Shown piece after piece: positions 33,070 to 45,767 of a stretch of 64,000 nucleotides of DNA; position 1 is the stretch's first letter; each line of letters starts with the position of its first letter. The stretch spans positions 36,354,437 to 36,418,436 of the forward strand of contig NC_089239.1 in NCBI RefSeq assembly GCF_963924675.1. The letters run 5' to 3'. The notes beneath the pieces were generated by a model that was not told the DNA's origin, did no database searches, and worked only from the letters and a program-made list of their open reading frames with translations. The position numbers and the translations under genes were made by a program. This stretch comes from Phocoena phocoena (Eukaryota > Chordata > Mammalia > Artiodactyla > Phocoenidae).

Positions 33070-33335
33070 AATAGTAACAGCAGTTATAGCTAACTGTGTA
33101 ATAACAGCATGACCGTTCGCCCTACACGCTCTCCTAAGCGCTTTGCCTGTATTACATTAAGTCCTTCAATCCTCACGTCAACCCTATGAAGTGGTATTAT
33201 AGTTATCTTTAATTTCTAAATGACGAAAACAAGGCAAAGTGAGATCAAGTAATTCGTTCAAAGTCACACAGCTTTAAATGGCAGAGCCGTTGAACCAAGC
33301 AGGCTGGCTCCGAATTCTGAACAGTTAAGTACTAG
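33070..33335 (-). repeat. MIR SINE
   Basis: Reverse MIR: 'ctaagcgctttgcctgtatt', 'ccttcaatcctcacgtcaac', 'cctatgaagtggtattatag', 'caaagtcacacagctttaaa', 'ggctggctccgaattctgaa'. Confidence 0.8.
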
Positions 33336-33429
33336 TAATATGCTCTCCCCCCAAATGCTGGGTAGGAACAGACTGTTGTAGGCATATGGAGGTCCAGATG
33401 TGAAAGCTGTTGAAATTAATGCAAAATAG

Positions 33430-33665
33430 TTCAAAGTAGTATGGGGTCTCATGTCAGACTGCTTCCTCTTGAATTTGGGCTCTGCCACCGGGAGAACTTG
33501 GGCAGCTCGATTAACATTTGAAAGTTAATCTTATCTATAAAATGGAAAAATAGTACCTTCCCCATGGATTGTTTAAAAAATACAGAATTAAGTGAGGAAA
33601 TGAAGTCCTTATCATAGGTAAGTGCTGAAACACAGTAAGTACTCAGTTAATGTTCACTATTATTA
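33430..33665 (+). repeat. MIR SINE
   Basis: Plus-orientation MIR: 'gtcagactgcttcctcttga', 'tttgggctctgccaccggga', 'gaacttgggcagctcgatta', 'tataaaatggaaaaatagta', 'cagtaagtactcagttaatg'. It lies head-to-head with the preceding MIR, about 95 bp away. Confidence 0.75.
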
Positions 33666-33869
33666 TTTTATCTGGGTGAGTCTTAGCTCTGAAAATTTCA
33701 TGTGTTGGACTGAGAAAAGTTTTTAACACTTTCTCTAATTTCTAACATTTTATAGTTTAAGGAAATGTTTATAGACAAAAATGATATGGTTCTATGTCTA
33801 GGAAACAGTGTTCAAGTACTATTTAGCTGAAGAGCATTGCTATATAAAATAAAACTGACCTTCAGTTTA

Positions 33870-33985
33870 ATTTTTACAGTACATATTTATTGAGCATCTA
33901 CTATAGTGTATTCATCATTGCATCTCTAATATTTTAGCTTAACTCATAGTAGGAGTTTAATAAATATTTGTGGAATAAGTAAAAG
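33870..33985 (+). repeat. L2/MIR-like 3' terminal fragment
   Basis: 'atttattgagcatctactat' and 'agtaggagtttaataaatat' plus 'ttgtggaataagtaaa' resemble the terminal part of L2. The fragment is short. Confidence 0.45.
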
Positions 33986-35249
33986 ATAAAAGTGAGAAGT
34001 TGAGAAAACTACGTTCTTCTAGAAGGGGAGCCGGAAAAAAATTTGGAGAATCAGTTCACATAGAGTAAGCAACAAACAAACAAAAAAGTGTAATCGAAGA
34101 AATTTTTCTTGTTAGGATCAGACTGCACTTAATACTAACAGAAACAGATCGCAGACCCCTTCTGACATATTTTATACTGTTTAAGGATAAATATTTGTGT
34201 GTTGCAGGCTGCCAATGGATTTCAACTCCAGCAAGGGCTTTAGAAGCCATCTGCTAGTTTCCTAATGAGTCTGGTAACTAGCACTGTTTACAGTTTGGCA
34301 ACAGGGGTCACGGGTATTTGTTGTAATGAAAGCTGTGATACATCACCGCAGAATGTAAAAGAGCCTGCTTCACAAGGGCTAATTACAGATGTAATAAAAC
34401 AACACTAAGAAAAAAAAACCACCTCTTGAAGTCCACAGAGAAACCTAACTTGGCCCAGCAAGTGAAACGGTCGTACCCGCTCTGTTTTCATTTCACGAAT
34501 TCTGATTACAGAAGCCAAATCACATTTAACTACTAACAATACTAGGCCACCGATGGGTCTTCCGCTTCAGATCACCTAATCACAAGATGCTTCGTGAACC
34601 ATCTGAATCTCTAAGATGTTTGCTGACACTCTAGCAGAGAGTATGCAAACGCTTAGCAAGACCCACGGGTTTTTGGTGTGTACTTTTTAAATAAGGTGCT
34701 ACTTTAAAGTTGGGCCTCCTGGTGCCCAAACTGAACTTGCTGAGTTAGTTAATTCAAGAAGGTGGTTTGGGTCGGGGTGGGTGGAGCGTGGGAGACATTT
34801 GATTGCTTAGGATCACAGAAACAAAGAAACTGATTGGCTGACTAACTTGTTCACTTTTCAGTTGGCTATTTTAGCACCCCAGAAATGTAGTCTGAATCAT
34901 AATTGCTTTGGTCCATATATTGTGGCACTATTTCCACAAGCCACGGGAGAAAAAAGTCAGTGTATTGCATTGGTGGATGAGATCCACATCAGGTCTTTCT
35001 TCTCAGCATCCCAGACTAGGAAAACTTAAAGTCACAATATGAAGGGGTTCTTATAAAATGTTTCGCGTTGGTAGTACCCTCAGAAACTGAGATGGCAAAG
35101 ATGAGATAATGCTTTTTTATCTTATTTAAATTGCCTGTTAATAGTAATAATAAGACTACAAGGAGAAAAACATCCCATATTTAGAGAATGCTCTCATAGT
35201 CAAGTGCATAAAAGTCAAAACCCGAATCAAAAATCACTAAGTAATACAC
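33986..35249. other. Repeat-poor region, candidate conserved non-coding DNA
   Basis: No interspersed repeat is recognised over about 1.2 kb. 34200-34700 has balanced composition and includes homeodomain-type cores such as 'gggctaattacagatgt'. Frames are short (up to 64 codons). Functional status cannot be judged from one genome. Confidence 0.4.
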
Positions 35250-35785
35250 ACATCCCTTGGGAAAGAATAGGCAATAAAATTTTGAAAGTAGGAGAAAAAT
35301 TAGGTGGACTTTGCACTACCAAATATTAAAACCTATTAAGCATATATAAAGTCATCTGGTGCAGATGTAAGAATAGAAGGAGGAACCAGTGAGTGGAACA
35401 GAAAAGAAAGATCCACATGCAGCCAGTATGACTGGAGCCCCAGAAGTTGTGCCTAGGTATATAAGAAAGTATATGCAAAAAATGTGGCATTTGAAATAAA
35501 TGAAGAAAATGAAAATTATTCAGTAAATAACCCTAAGGAATAAGCTAACTTTTTGAGGGATGAGAAAGATACTCACAGCTTTTCATATGCCAAAATAAAG
35601 TCCAGAGAATTAAAGAATTAAATGTAAAAAAATGAAACTATGAGAAAAACTTTTTAAAAATATAGGCAGATATTTCTCTAATCCTTGGCGTGGGAAAGGC
35701 AGAAACCCACAGACCACAGGTCACCTCCCTGTAGACTATCAAGCAGCCTGCAGGAAGCTGCAGAGGAAAAGCTACAAAGCAATGT
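35250..35785 (+). mobile_element. Old L1 ORF2 fragment
   Basis: 'gtggactttgcactaccaaa', 'ttaaaacctattaagcatat', 'aaggaggaaccagtgagtgg', 'aacagaaaagaaagatccac' and 'gagaattaaagaattaaatg' match the ORF2 region preceding the L1 C-terminus. It is fragmented by stops and not flanked by a recognisable 3' end. Confidence 0.65.
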
Positions 35786-37439
35786 TGTTCTTATATATTA
35801 TGTCACGCACTTTAAATGCAAGGTCACCTATGATTTTTGCGGAAATGCCATGAAAGAACTAAAAATATTATGAGTTTAGAGGCTGCACAGAAGCCACACA
35901 CCGTGCCGATCATTTTGGAGGGAGCATGATCCAGTAAACAGGATCTGCTACCTTCTGGTTTCTGTGCTTCCAAACCACTCACGTGGTAGTGCTTACCGAA
36001 ACACACCTTTTATTCTGACTCACATGTTGAATCTTCGCTCCATTTCACAAAAGTGGATTAGTGGCTCAGAGTGGTTGATTGAAGTATAAAACAGTAATGA
36101 AATAATAACATACATACCGCGACTCAAAACAACATCACACGCATATATAATAAACGAGACCCCAGTACAAATATAGAACGTGAATTTGTGCATGCCGGGA
36201 CAGCTGAGTCTGCGAAGGTGGTGATTTCCTACAAGCACTGGAAAATAAATGTGTGAATAGGACGACGGATAATAAATATCTGAAAATTGGATTTCATTCA
36301 ACTAGTAATTCATTCACTCTTTGCCCCTGGGCACTGCCTGTACTGAAATTTTGTTGCATGATAACACAAAGCCATCAGAATTTTTGCATCATTTTCAGAC
36401 CAGTCAGTGACCTTTCTAGTATCCATACAAGGCTTTCTGGAATGAAAGCAAAATGTTGCTTTCCAAGTAAAAATCTGATTAATTTTATCCCTAAAGACAA
36501 AGAAGAGATAGTAACAGACCATTACAATATATAAATGTATCAAATGTACACATTGCCCACCTTAAATTCACACAATGTTATATGCCAAATGTATTCAATT
36601 TTAAAAAAGAGAAATGTAAAACCAGCCCAGAAGTTAATGGCCAATATTATGCATAAAGAGAAAGCAGAACACTTCTTGGCAAACTGCCTCTATCCAAGGC
36701 TACTGGTGGACACCACGCTAGGTCAATGGCTGTGAGATATTTCTGTTTCCTGTTGGAGAAGAGCGCTGAGGAACAGAGGGCAGATCTGCTCCCAGCACAT
36801 GTGCAGTATATCCTCAGGGAAGACGTTCTCTATGGCTTTTGATTCTATGTAACTCTGAAAAGCCATGCTACGTAAACAGGTATTTTCTTGTTTAGTTAAT
36901 GTTTATGTAACCCATTAAATGACGGTTTAGTCAATCTGTCCTCTCTTTATTCATGGAGAACAGTTGGTGGACAAAGAGATGCCTTTTGATCTTAATGAGT
37001 ATTGAAAGAAATAGTGAAATATGTAATCAAATTGCCACCACTATAAGTGACCTTGTGTGAAAAAAAAAGAAGTGACTGTGAGTGTAGACCTGCTTTTCTA
37101 CACCGAGGTACACTGGTCGTTTAAAGCAAAGGGATTGCCCAAGCTTTCAGTCTTTGGACAATTTTCATAAACTTATTAGTATGCATAACAACCATGTAAT
37201 GATTTCCAGTGACTTGCTGCCGGGAATTTAATAGAAGGATATTTACTCCCATCTCTCAAGTCAAAACTCTGAGTGTTACAGCTTTGACAATGACGGGCTT
37301 GTTGGGTTAGCCTCCTGCGGAAAAATGAGCGTAGACGTTAGCTGAAAAGCTTATCATATTTTCTAGGTTTATGTTCTATCTTAATATACAGAACTAGGTG
37401 ATAAACCCTCAAATACTTGCTGCCATTCCCCAAAACCTG
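35786..37439. other. Unassigned AT-rich DNA
   Basis: About 1.65 kb with no recognised repeat. Frames of 93 (minus, 36020-36301) and 93 (plus, 36253-36534) codons overlap, with no identifiable domain. Confidence 0.4.
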
Positions 37440-38396
37440 ATAGTTATTAGGAATAAGCTAGAGCAGGAGAATAACATAGTTCTCGGGCAAGACAGTGAAA
37501 GCAAACTCTAGTTCCCACGGAATGAGAACTGATCCCCCTTCCTGATGAGGGTGGAAAGAATGTATTTTCCAGATTAATAGCCGCATACCCTCTATCCAGT
37601 CCTAGGTAATCTGCTCTAGTAAAGATACCATATCCAGAACAGCAGCTAAAATGGGGGTATCGCATGTTAAGCTTGTGACAGCCGACTGTCATCTGCCATA
37701 ATCCATCCAGATTTTGTGGGGGCCGGTCTGGTGCATTAAAATGGGATTCTAAAGAGAGCCACCATTTTGAATGATTTGGTCAGACGTGTAAGTCTTCGAG
37801 GGTGGCACTAATCTCTGTGATCCTTCTGAAGAGAGATATTTACTGTCGTGGTCAGAGGGGGCAGTTTTAATAGCGTCCACTTGGTCTTCCCCACTGTGAT
37901 AGTTCTTATTCCACAGTCTGGGAATCATCGTGAGAATTCTGCCGGTTGCAAAGTGTGAGCATATGATTCTGTATCCTGGAACCAGGAAAATAGCCACTGG
38001 GGTGGGAGGTGGAGGCGAGGGTGTGGATGGGATATGTGGACCCAGTGTGACGCAGACTTTATCAATGACTTTATTTTCTGACACCCACGTTTCCCTGCTC
38101 TCACAGAGAGGTCACCAGGGCATTTGGCTCCGAGGGTATCAGTGTTAACTCCACTGCAGTATCTAACAGCCCTGGGGAGATCTGGGTATTCCCCTCTTTC
38201 TCGTATATGGTACCCACATAGGTGGCCACAGTTTCTGTATATACTATATATACCGGGACCTTACCAATGGGGACCTGGCCTCTCCTTCAGTCAATGAACT
38301 CTGGGTTGAAAACCGGCTTAGGTCTTGAAATTGTGCAAGAGGTTGTACCTTTGCATTGGAGACGGCTGACTTTGGCCTCCTCATACCCAATCCTGA
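37440..38396 (-). pseudogene. ERVL-type endogenous retrovirus pol relic (protease to reverse transcriptase)
   Basis: Read on the minus strand, a degraded pol region is visible. Near 38132-38171 the translation contains LLDTA followed by ELTLIP, the position of a retroviral aspartic-protease active site, but the usual Gly after LLDT is Ala. About 450 bp downstream (37447-37692) an open stretch contains MTVGCHKLN and then AAINLENTFF, matching the start of an ERVL-class reverse transcriptase palm, and ends near NSPAL. Stops and frame changes separate the two. The catalytic YxDD region, gag, and LTRs were not found nearby. It is a dead, old copy in a mammalian genome. The ERVL assignment comes from the RT segment and is an inference. 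Confidence 0.7.
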
Positions 38397-38412
38397 TCTC
38401 TCTCTCTCTCTC
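38397..38412. repeat. (TC)n run
   Basis: Eight TC units directly at the SINE insertion junction, overlapping its left target-site copy. Confidence 0.9.
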
Positions 38413-38496
38413 TCTTTTTTTTTTTTTTTTTGGCCGCGCCGAGGGGCTTGCGGGATCTCAGTTCCCCAATCAGGGATTGAACCCAGGTCATGAAAC
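38413..38496 (-). mobile_element. 5'-truncated short tRNA SINE
   Basis: Reverse orientation: T19 tail, 'ggccgcgccgaggggcttgc', 'ctcagttccccaatcaggga' and 'ttgaacccaggtcatgaaa'. The tRNA head is missing. A 9-bp duplication, 'ctgatctct', is at 38393-38401 and 38497-38505, so the element was inserted already truncated. Confidence 0.75.
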
Positions 38497-38505
38497 TGAT
38501 CTCTT

Positions 38506-41500
38506 TTTAAAGCTTAAAACTGCACTGAGGTTTTTATTCAGTATGTTAAGCAAGCCCCTTGCTGGCTGCCCATTTATCTTGCCCCTAGAAACCGCGTGTT
38601 CTATTAGCCACTACAGACCCCCTACAGACCCCCCCATAGACTAGCTTCCACAAAGCAACACCCTCATGTCATTATAAACTTATTGTCCTTACAGCAATCA
38701 TGCCATCTAGCTCCTGACAATTATTAAGTGCTGCTGCCTGGCCTCTGCTAGTTTGGGGATCCCGTCGTCCCTACTGCTACCAGAGAGAGCAGTTCTGTAC
38801 GAGCACCTCCACTGTCAGCCCTGGTCTGCAGGAGGAAGCCACCACCCAGTCTCTCAGCGATGCTGGTGCCCCTTGCCCAAGCATTTCTCATCACCAGGGA
38901 ACACGGTGGGCTGATCGTACAGAGGGACCTATTCTCTCACGCCTACTTCTCTGAGTGTTTGGTTCTTTTGCTCCAGAGTCTGCTATGGCAGTTCTGCCAC
39001 GTTTACTTCATCTTATGCAGGCCGGCACTTCTTCCAAGTTCCTAGAAGTCATCCAAGCAGGATATTAGAGCCGACCCCTGGCGCCCTTGCCTGGGAGTTA
39101 AATCCTGCGTGACAGGAGAGAGCCCACGCTGACACACTCTCCCTTAGCCAGCTGTGGGCAGCGCCCTCCTGCAGGCACGCTCCCGGGGTCCTGCCGGGAC
39201 GCGATGGCCAGGTTCTGTGGCCACTTTTGTACAGAATCCCTCTGGTCCCTTAGCGGGCTCAGCTCTCCCCCAGTCAGGTTGGGCTGATATTCGGCCCTAA
39301 TTATGGATCTTGTGGCCAGGATCAGAGGTGCAGGCAGACCCTGAGGAAGACAAGGTTTGTCCTGTAAGGCACCCTCTTACCACATGGTCTCCACGCAAGG
39401 AGGCCCACTGTCTTCCAACCAGGCAGTGTGGGCCACTCCTGCAGTCCCACAGGACTCAGGAGAATGTAGCAGTTTCATCCACCTAGAAATCCCCAGTGTA
39501 AGCATTAGGGTCCCATTCCATCCCTACCAAGGCCCTGAATTTATCTTCCCACCGAATCAACTTTCTTGTTTCTTTTCTTTCACATCATAAAAAGAAGCAT
39601 TTTGTGGAGAGCATTGGGTTAAATGTTGGAATATAAGAGATGGGACTGGTGCTTCCTTCATGGGGCTTCAGTGCATGTTGGAAAGCAGAAAACATACATT
39701 GAAAAGCGTTAACGCAGAGGGGTCAGTATTTAAGCCAAGTCTCTTGAAGTCACTGCCCTATCCCTGAAGCCAACGCAGACGTTTCCACGCTTCGCTCTGC
39801 AGAGGGCAGCTCCGTCCTCAATGAGCAAACATAGAACAAGGGCTCATGGTATAGCTTGCAATCGCTGCGTCATTGGAGAGCTACTTCTCTTCCCTTGCCC
39901 AAGCCCACCTTAAAATTTCTTGGTCACAGACTTTGCTGTTTATTCTCACATCTCTGTCCTTTCCTAACTCCTCAGATTTGTCACACTAGCTCACTTGGCA
40001 TGGAACCCCTTTGGCCGCCTTCAGTAAGACCCCTTCTGGTTAAAACTGCCACCCTGAGGCTGCCCCAGCTTCAATCCTGGCTCCCCGCTGCCACCTCCCA
40101 GCCGAGCGGCGTGAGTCTGTGAACTCGGGAACGCACCAACGTCCCGGGAAAGCTGGAGACTAGTGAGTCTGTTCTGGTCGGAGCTCAGGACACATTTGTC
40201 TGCGTTTAGCCAATAAGCTAGGAATTGGAGACATGGCTCCGACTACAAAGAGAACAGACACTCTAAAAAGCAAGGGCGAGGGAAGATGAATACAAAGTCC
40301 AGGAAGCCAGCAGACACCACAGCTCCTGAAACAAAGCCATCTATTCCTGACAACAGGTAGAAAAATCCCCCGGTGACTTAGGCCCCCAACCCTTGATGGT
40401 CCCATGAGATCCTCCTCTACGACCCTGAGACCTCACCCTCCCAGCTCTGTCTACCTAGCACTGTAGCTAAGGATTTCCTATCTGTTTCTTTCTCTGTGTT
40501 AAACATGCCTCAAGAGCAGAAACCACCTCCCATCCACTTGGCCCCACTGGGGCCTGGATGGGAAATGTCCTCCTTCTGCAGAAAGCAGGAATCTGGGCTA
40601 AGCCAAGGCACCAGGCCAAACCACAGGGAGCCAAGCACTGGAGTAACTTCTGCCAGAGCAAACAGAGAAAGAAAACAGCTGGGACAGTGAGCACTTGGAG
40701 AAATGGGCAGGAGCCAAAGGTTCAGCATTGGCACATGGTCAGTGATTCACACGAGGACCTGAAAGGTCATATGACATAATTGAGGCCTGGAGAGCTTAAG
40801 GATCGGCACTTGAACTTCCCTCCACCCCAAGGTGACAAGAACAAGTAGGGTTTGGTTTCCAGAGGAACTGGAATACCAGGCAGAAGAAAAAGACTCAGGA
40901 AATTTGAAACAAGAAAGTGAGTACAAGGTTGGCCTTAGTCATAAGGTATAAGGCAAGAATCTAATGAATAAACCAAATAAAAAGTCAGCATGGCAAGGTC
41001 TTACCAAATACATGACTAGGCAACATGAAGACAAGTAGAAATATTTTTTGAATGGATGGAGGGATGAATGGAAAGGTCTTAAGATGCTAGACTATCCAGA
41101 GACCAGACTAGGACTCCTTAGATTCCCACCTGCCAGGAATCAGGTTGGTTCCAGATCTGGGACGTTTCAAGTGAGGACAGAGTGGCCACTGCAGTGGGGA
41201 TTCTCTGGGCCATAGGTCAAGGGATGCACCAGAACATGGCAGAGCTTAGAGTTAGAGGAAATGGTGTGGGTGTGGGCACATATAGAAAAGAACAGAAGGC
41301 TGCGTCACCCCAGGTTTAACTTAAGCTAGAAGTGTTGGTAGCTTGATTTTACATTCACCCTTTCAACCCGGCTGACAGCCAGCACTAACTAACTCATCAA
41401 CCATATGCATTGATGTTCCATGGGCCATCTTGGAAATGTGTCCTCCAACCTCAGTCAAGGAGCCGTAGCTAAGGCCAAGTAGAGCATAGATGAGCTGTTC

Positions 41501-41619
41501 CCTCCAGGCCCCGCCCAAACTACCAAAAAGAAACACATCAATCAACTTCTTGATTTCAGCTATAATCTTCTGGGACGGTTTGATAGACGGCAATAGACAC
41601 CCAAGCCATCCTGCTGTTC
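38506..41619. other. Repeat-poor region
   Basis: About 3.1 kb without clearly recognised repeats. The part next to the ERVL relic (38.5-39.6 kb) could include further eroded retroviral DNA, but I see no gag or dUTPase-like motif. Frames of up to 88 codons have no recognised domain. Confidence 0.35.
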
Positions 41620-42385
41620 CTTCTCCTTCATTGCTTCTTACGTTTGTCCCTTTGACTCCAGCTCTCTTTCTCCTCCCTCATTTCAGGTTCTCCTCAGGTC
41701 TGACTGTGACAGATTCCAACTGGTTCCCTGCCTTTTGCATTGCTTCCTCTCCCACCCTCCACCTCCCAAAGACATATCCCCAAGCTATTCTTCAGAGTCA
41801 TTTTTCTAAAATATAAATCTGCTTGAAATCCTTCAGTGGCTTCCTTCCGCCTTCCGAATAATATCCAATCTTCCTCGTTGGGTATTTAAGGCCTTTTACG
41901 GTCAGGATCCTGCTTATTCATTCAACTTTCAAAACACCCCCACTTCTTCACCAAACTCTGCAGTCGTGTTGATCTACTTAAATTCCCCGGATGGGCCACG
42001 CAGTCTTAGGTTTCTGTGCATTTGAAGATGCTCCCACACAGGTAAGGCTAACGACTACAGGTGGTAAAAACTCAGCTCAGGCTCCACCCCTTTTGGAAAG
42101 CTTTCCTCATCTCGCTCCTCCCCCCACCTCCGTCTTTCTTTTTCTCCTCCTGTTCTCTGTTCTCTGCTACCTTAAAGGGGTCGTTCCCATGGAACCCTCT
42201 GCATCCCTTATCAGAGCTTATTACACTATTGCATCTAAATGCTTATTTTTCTGCCTCCACTCTGTTATGATAAGTTCCTCAATGGTAGGGCCAGTGTATC
42301 TTATGTCTGAATCCCCAAAGCACAGCACATTGTTGGGAAACACAAGTAGGCACAGCTCAGAATACTTTGTTGGGTAAATGAATGC
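41620..42385 (+). mobile_element. L2 LINE 3' region
   Basis: 'caactggttccctgcctttt', 'gcttgaaatccttcagtggc', 'ttccttccgccttccgaata', 'ttggaaagctttcctcatct', 'gttatgataagttcctcaat', 'ggtagggccagtgtatctta' and 'ttgttgggtaaatgaatg' follow the L2 order to its 3' end. Frames of 108 and 128 codons within it are not coding. Confidence 0.8.
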
Positions 42386-44108
42386 AAGTTACGCAAGTAG
42401 AGAAAATATGATGTTTCTTAACTAGTCTCCATGTTCTCTCATTGGGAAGCATTACTCCCAGCTTCCTTTGGAAAACCACTTCTGCTCGCCTATTTATGAG
42501 ATTTGTATGAGACTGATCCCATCCACCTCTGACTGCAAGAGTGAGTTCACATAGGCTCACGCCAATCGCTACTTCCCATCTTCCTTGCTTCAGAGGTGGG
42601 GATTTAACCCAAGAGGACCCAGGAGGACGTGAAGACACTGGCTGAGGCTTCTGGGAAGGAGAGGCTTACACTCTTTATCAAGTTTGGGTACAAACGTGTG
42701 AAGCTTGCCTTTCCCTGCAGCATCTTGCAACCCGGATGCAGAAGCCCAGAGCTTCTGGGAAGTAGGCCCAGGAGTTGCCACCATAAAACCTGAGCAAGGA
42801 GCCAGCCTAGGGGATGCACGGTGGAGAGGGGAATCCTGCTGACATTGTTTCTCCTCTCTGTCAGACCAACCCGGAAGCCACGTCCAACAGGACATCTTGG
42901 GCAGGTGAAAGAACTTTCCATTTCTGCTCAAGCCAGTCTGAGAATTTTGTGAAACAGTATAGTCACGGTGTTCTCCCTAAAGGAGCTCGTGGTGTAGCAG
43001 GAATCACTCACAGTTTATGGTAATCAGCCTCATCAATTTATACGATTACGTCAAAAACTGTTCAGTTTTACATGCTGTTGTTTTGCTGTATTAGCTTCCC
43101 AACTAGCTCATCTGCTCTCTTGGGTCCAAGTCCTAGATGTTCTCCACCAGAATGTGCATTTATAGCAGACACTCAATACAAACCTAATGTCCTGATGGTG
43201 CAGAAATAAAGGAAGACCAACCAAATGAGCTCAAGCAGAGGTGATATACCCAGAGCTTCGCTATAACATGGGAGTCAACACCTGTGTTTTGGCAGAGACC
43301 AAAGGCAGTGGAGGAGTGGGAAAGCTTCATTACAAGAAAGAAAGGAAGGCTTCAGGTGTGCGCTGACTGGAGGCTGCTGGCCCGAGGAAGCTGTAGATGG
43401 AGTAACTAGAAGCGGGCCATCCTATGTGATCAGTTAGGGGTGTATGTGTGGCTTTCTCTGGTTGGTGCTAAGACGGAAGCAGGGACAAAATTAAGGAAGC
43501 TGTCAGTTATTATTCAAGTCCTGGCCACTTTGAACTGACTGGTACAGAGGTCATTGTTTGGTTCTCTGCACTGCTCCCAGAGAGTAGCCTGACTTCCCGT
43601 AAGTCTGACTTAGAGCAGGCCGAATTCCTGGGCTAGTTGCTGCAGGTTTGTGGATCAACGTTCTGTGTTCACGTATGGTTGGGCCACTGTCTGTGTACAT
43701 GTTCAGTGTCTGCACCTCAATTAGAGACGTGCCCAGCTGACAGCTCTCTGGTTCCACAAAAAAGCCATACCAGGAGCACAGCGTGATGTTAGCTCTCCAG
43801 CCCAGGTGAGGTGAAAAACCCTTAGTCCCGAAAGGAAGTGTTCTGCTTAATATGTTAACAGGGTGAGTAGTACATTTTTTCCCTTCCTCTCCTCCTCTTC
43901 TTCCTCTTATTTTAAAAAAATTAACACTCCTTGTTCCCACAAACCTATTTTACTAGATTCAAACTGCCATTTTGTTTCCTTCTACTTTTCATCTAGACGA
44001 ACTTCTGTTGTTCTCACTAGTCCTTCTTTTTCCATGTCTTGTAAGTTTTCACCCCTTCTTTTCCATTTCCCAATTCTCTGAACCCTTTATTTTTATTGTC
44101 TAACCATT
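42386..44108. other. Unassigned DNA
   Basis: About 1.7 kb. Minus frames of 93-129 codons (42357-42638, 42590-42931, 43551-43940) overlap one another but contain no recognised domain or splice context. Pyrimidine-rich sequence lies at 43880-44100. Confidence 0.35.
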
Positions 44109-44465
44109 TGCCACAGACTGAATGTTTACGTCCCTCCAAAATTCATCTGTTGAAATCTGACGCCCAATGTAACCGTATTAGGAGGTGGCGCTTTTGGGAG
44201 AGGCAGAGCCATCGTGAATGGAATTAGCGCTCTTCTACAAGAGACCCCAAAAATGTCCCTTACCCACTTCCACCACGTGAGAACACAGTGAAAAGACAGC
44301 TGCCTATGAACCAGGAAGCAGATCACCCCCCTCACCAGCACTGGATCTACCAGCGTCTTGATCTTGGACCTCCAGCCTCCAGAACTGTGAGTAACAAATT
44401 TCTGTTGTTTATAAGCCACCTGGTTGGTGGTATTTTGTTAAAGCAGCCTGAACGCACTAACACAA
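44109..44465 (+). mobile_element. MLT1-like (ERVL-MaLR) solo LTR
   Basis: Begins 'tgccacagactgaatgttta' and ends 'gaacgcactaacaca'. Contains 'aaattcatctgttgaaatct', 'gtattaggaggtggcgcttt', 'ttgatcttggacctccagcc' and 'caaatttctgttgtttataa'. It is in plus orientation with no internal region. Confidence 0.85.
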
Positions 44466-44499
44466 CATCTAAAATGTGGTGTCTATAATGGTCCTCTTA

Positions 44500-45740
44500 T
44501 TTATTTTTTTAATGATCATTTATTTTCTCTTGTTTCATCAGTGTCTCTATTTTATAAATTTTCTATGCCATCATTTCCTTTATTATTTCAATTATTTTTC
44601 CATTTAAATTCTAGATGATCCCAAACCAAACCAAACCAAAACAAACAAAAAACCAAGTTCAGAGAATTACACCACAAACACCTGGGCCCAGTATTCTGCT
44701 AAATTGGCTTCAGATTTTAATTTTCTTGGGAAATTAAAAAAAAAAATAGGTCAAGCAAGTTCTTTTCTATTCCTGTTTTTATAAAAACAAAGTGTTATCG
44801 TGAATTGATGTTGAATTTTATCAAGTGCTATATCTGTGTCTTCCCAGATGCTCTAGTTTTTTCTCTTTTAATCTGTTAATGTGACAAATTACATAAAAGC
44901 AATTTTCTAATTTTAAACCATCTTTGCACTCTGCAATTAATCCAATTTGTTCATGATATATTCCTTTATTTCTATATTGCCGAAGCTCAGTTTGCCAAAA
45001 TTTACTTAGGATTTTTGTAACAATGTTTGCAGATGAGAGTCTTTGTAACTTTCCTTTCTTCAACTACTCTGGTCTGAGTTGGGAAGTGTTTCCTCATTTG
45101 CTATTTAAGAGCTCTTATTATATCAACCAGATAATCATTTGTTATACACTTAAGGCTTCTGGGATTAGGTTTTTTGGTTGATTTTTAACTACTGATAAAA
45201 TTCTTCCATGACTTTTGATATTCAGCTTTTCTGTTCCTTTTCCAGTCCCTTTTGATAAGTTATATTTATTTGGGGAAATTGTCCATTTTATATGTTCCCA
45301 GCATTGGCATTAAGTTGTGAATAGCACTCTCCCCTGGTTTTCAAAATCTCTGCTCCCTCTTGGCAATTTGTCTTATTTAGTCTTAGTGCGTTGTGTGTGG
45401 TGTGTTTGCTTAATCTCATGTTTTTCCTGCTGCATCTTACTTGCAGGCCGTACCACTTTATTGCCGTGAATCAACTTTGGTTTTTATAATCTTCTTTATT
45501 GTTTTCTATTTTATTAATTTATGCTTTCTATTAATTCCTTGTATCTCCTATTTTCAGGTTCGTTCTGCTGAGTGTATATCTCATTCTTTTTCCAGTCTTT
45601 TTTTTTTTTTTGCTAAGCTATGGCATTTACGATTATAAATATCCTAGTCACTACCACTTTTGATGGACCCTGCATATTTCTACATGTTTTATTTTCATGA
45701 TCATTCAGTTACAGACTTATTTTCTAAGTGGAGAAGCAGC
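44500..45740 (-). mobile_element. Old L1 ORF2-derived DNA (part 1)
   Basis: The plus strand reads as the complement of L1 ORF2: 'gaattgatgttgaattttat', 'ctttaatctgttaatgtgac', 'gcactctgcaattaatccaa', 'gatatattcctttatttct', 'cgaagctcagtttgccaaaa'. Stops occur in all frames. A (caaac)-rich patch lies at 44624-44655. The L1 appears to resume beyond the MIR/LTR block at about 46640. Confidence 0.7.
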
Positions 45741-45767
45741 TTTGGATTGTGATAAAGAGGGTGGTTC

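Noticed and set aside
38222..38644. 140-codon plus-strand open frame
   Set aside because: It runs antisense through the ERVL pol relic and a truncated SINE.
42590..42931. 113-codon and 105-codon overlapping minus-strand frames
   Set aside because: Two different frames of the same stretch are both open, which points to composition rather than selection on one protein.
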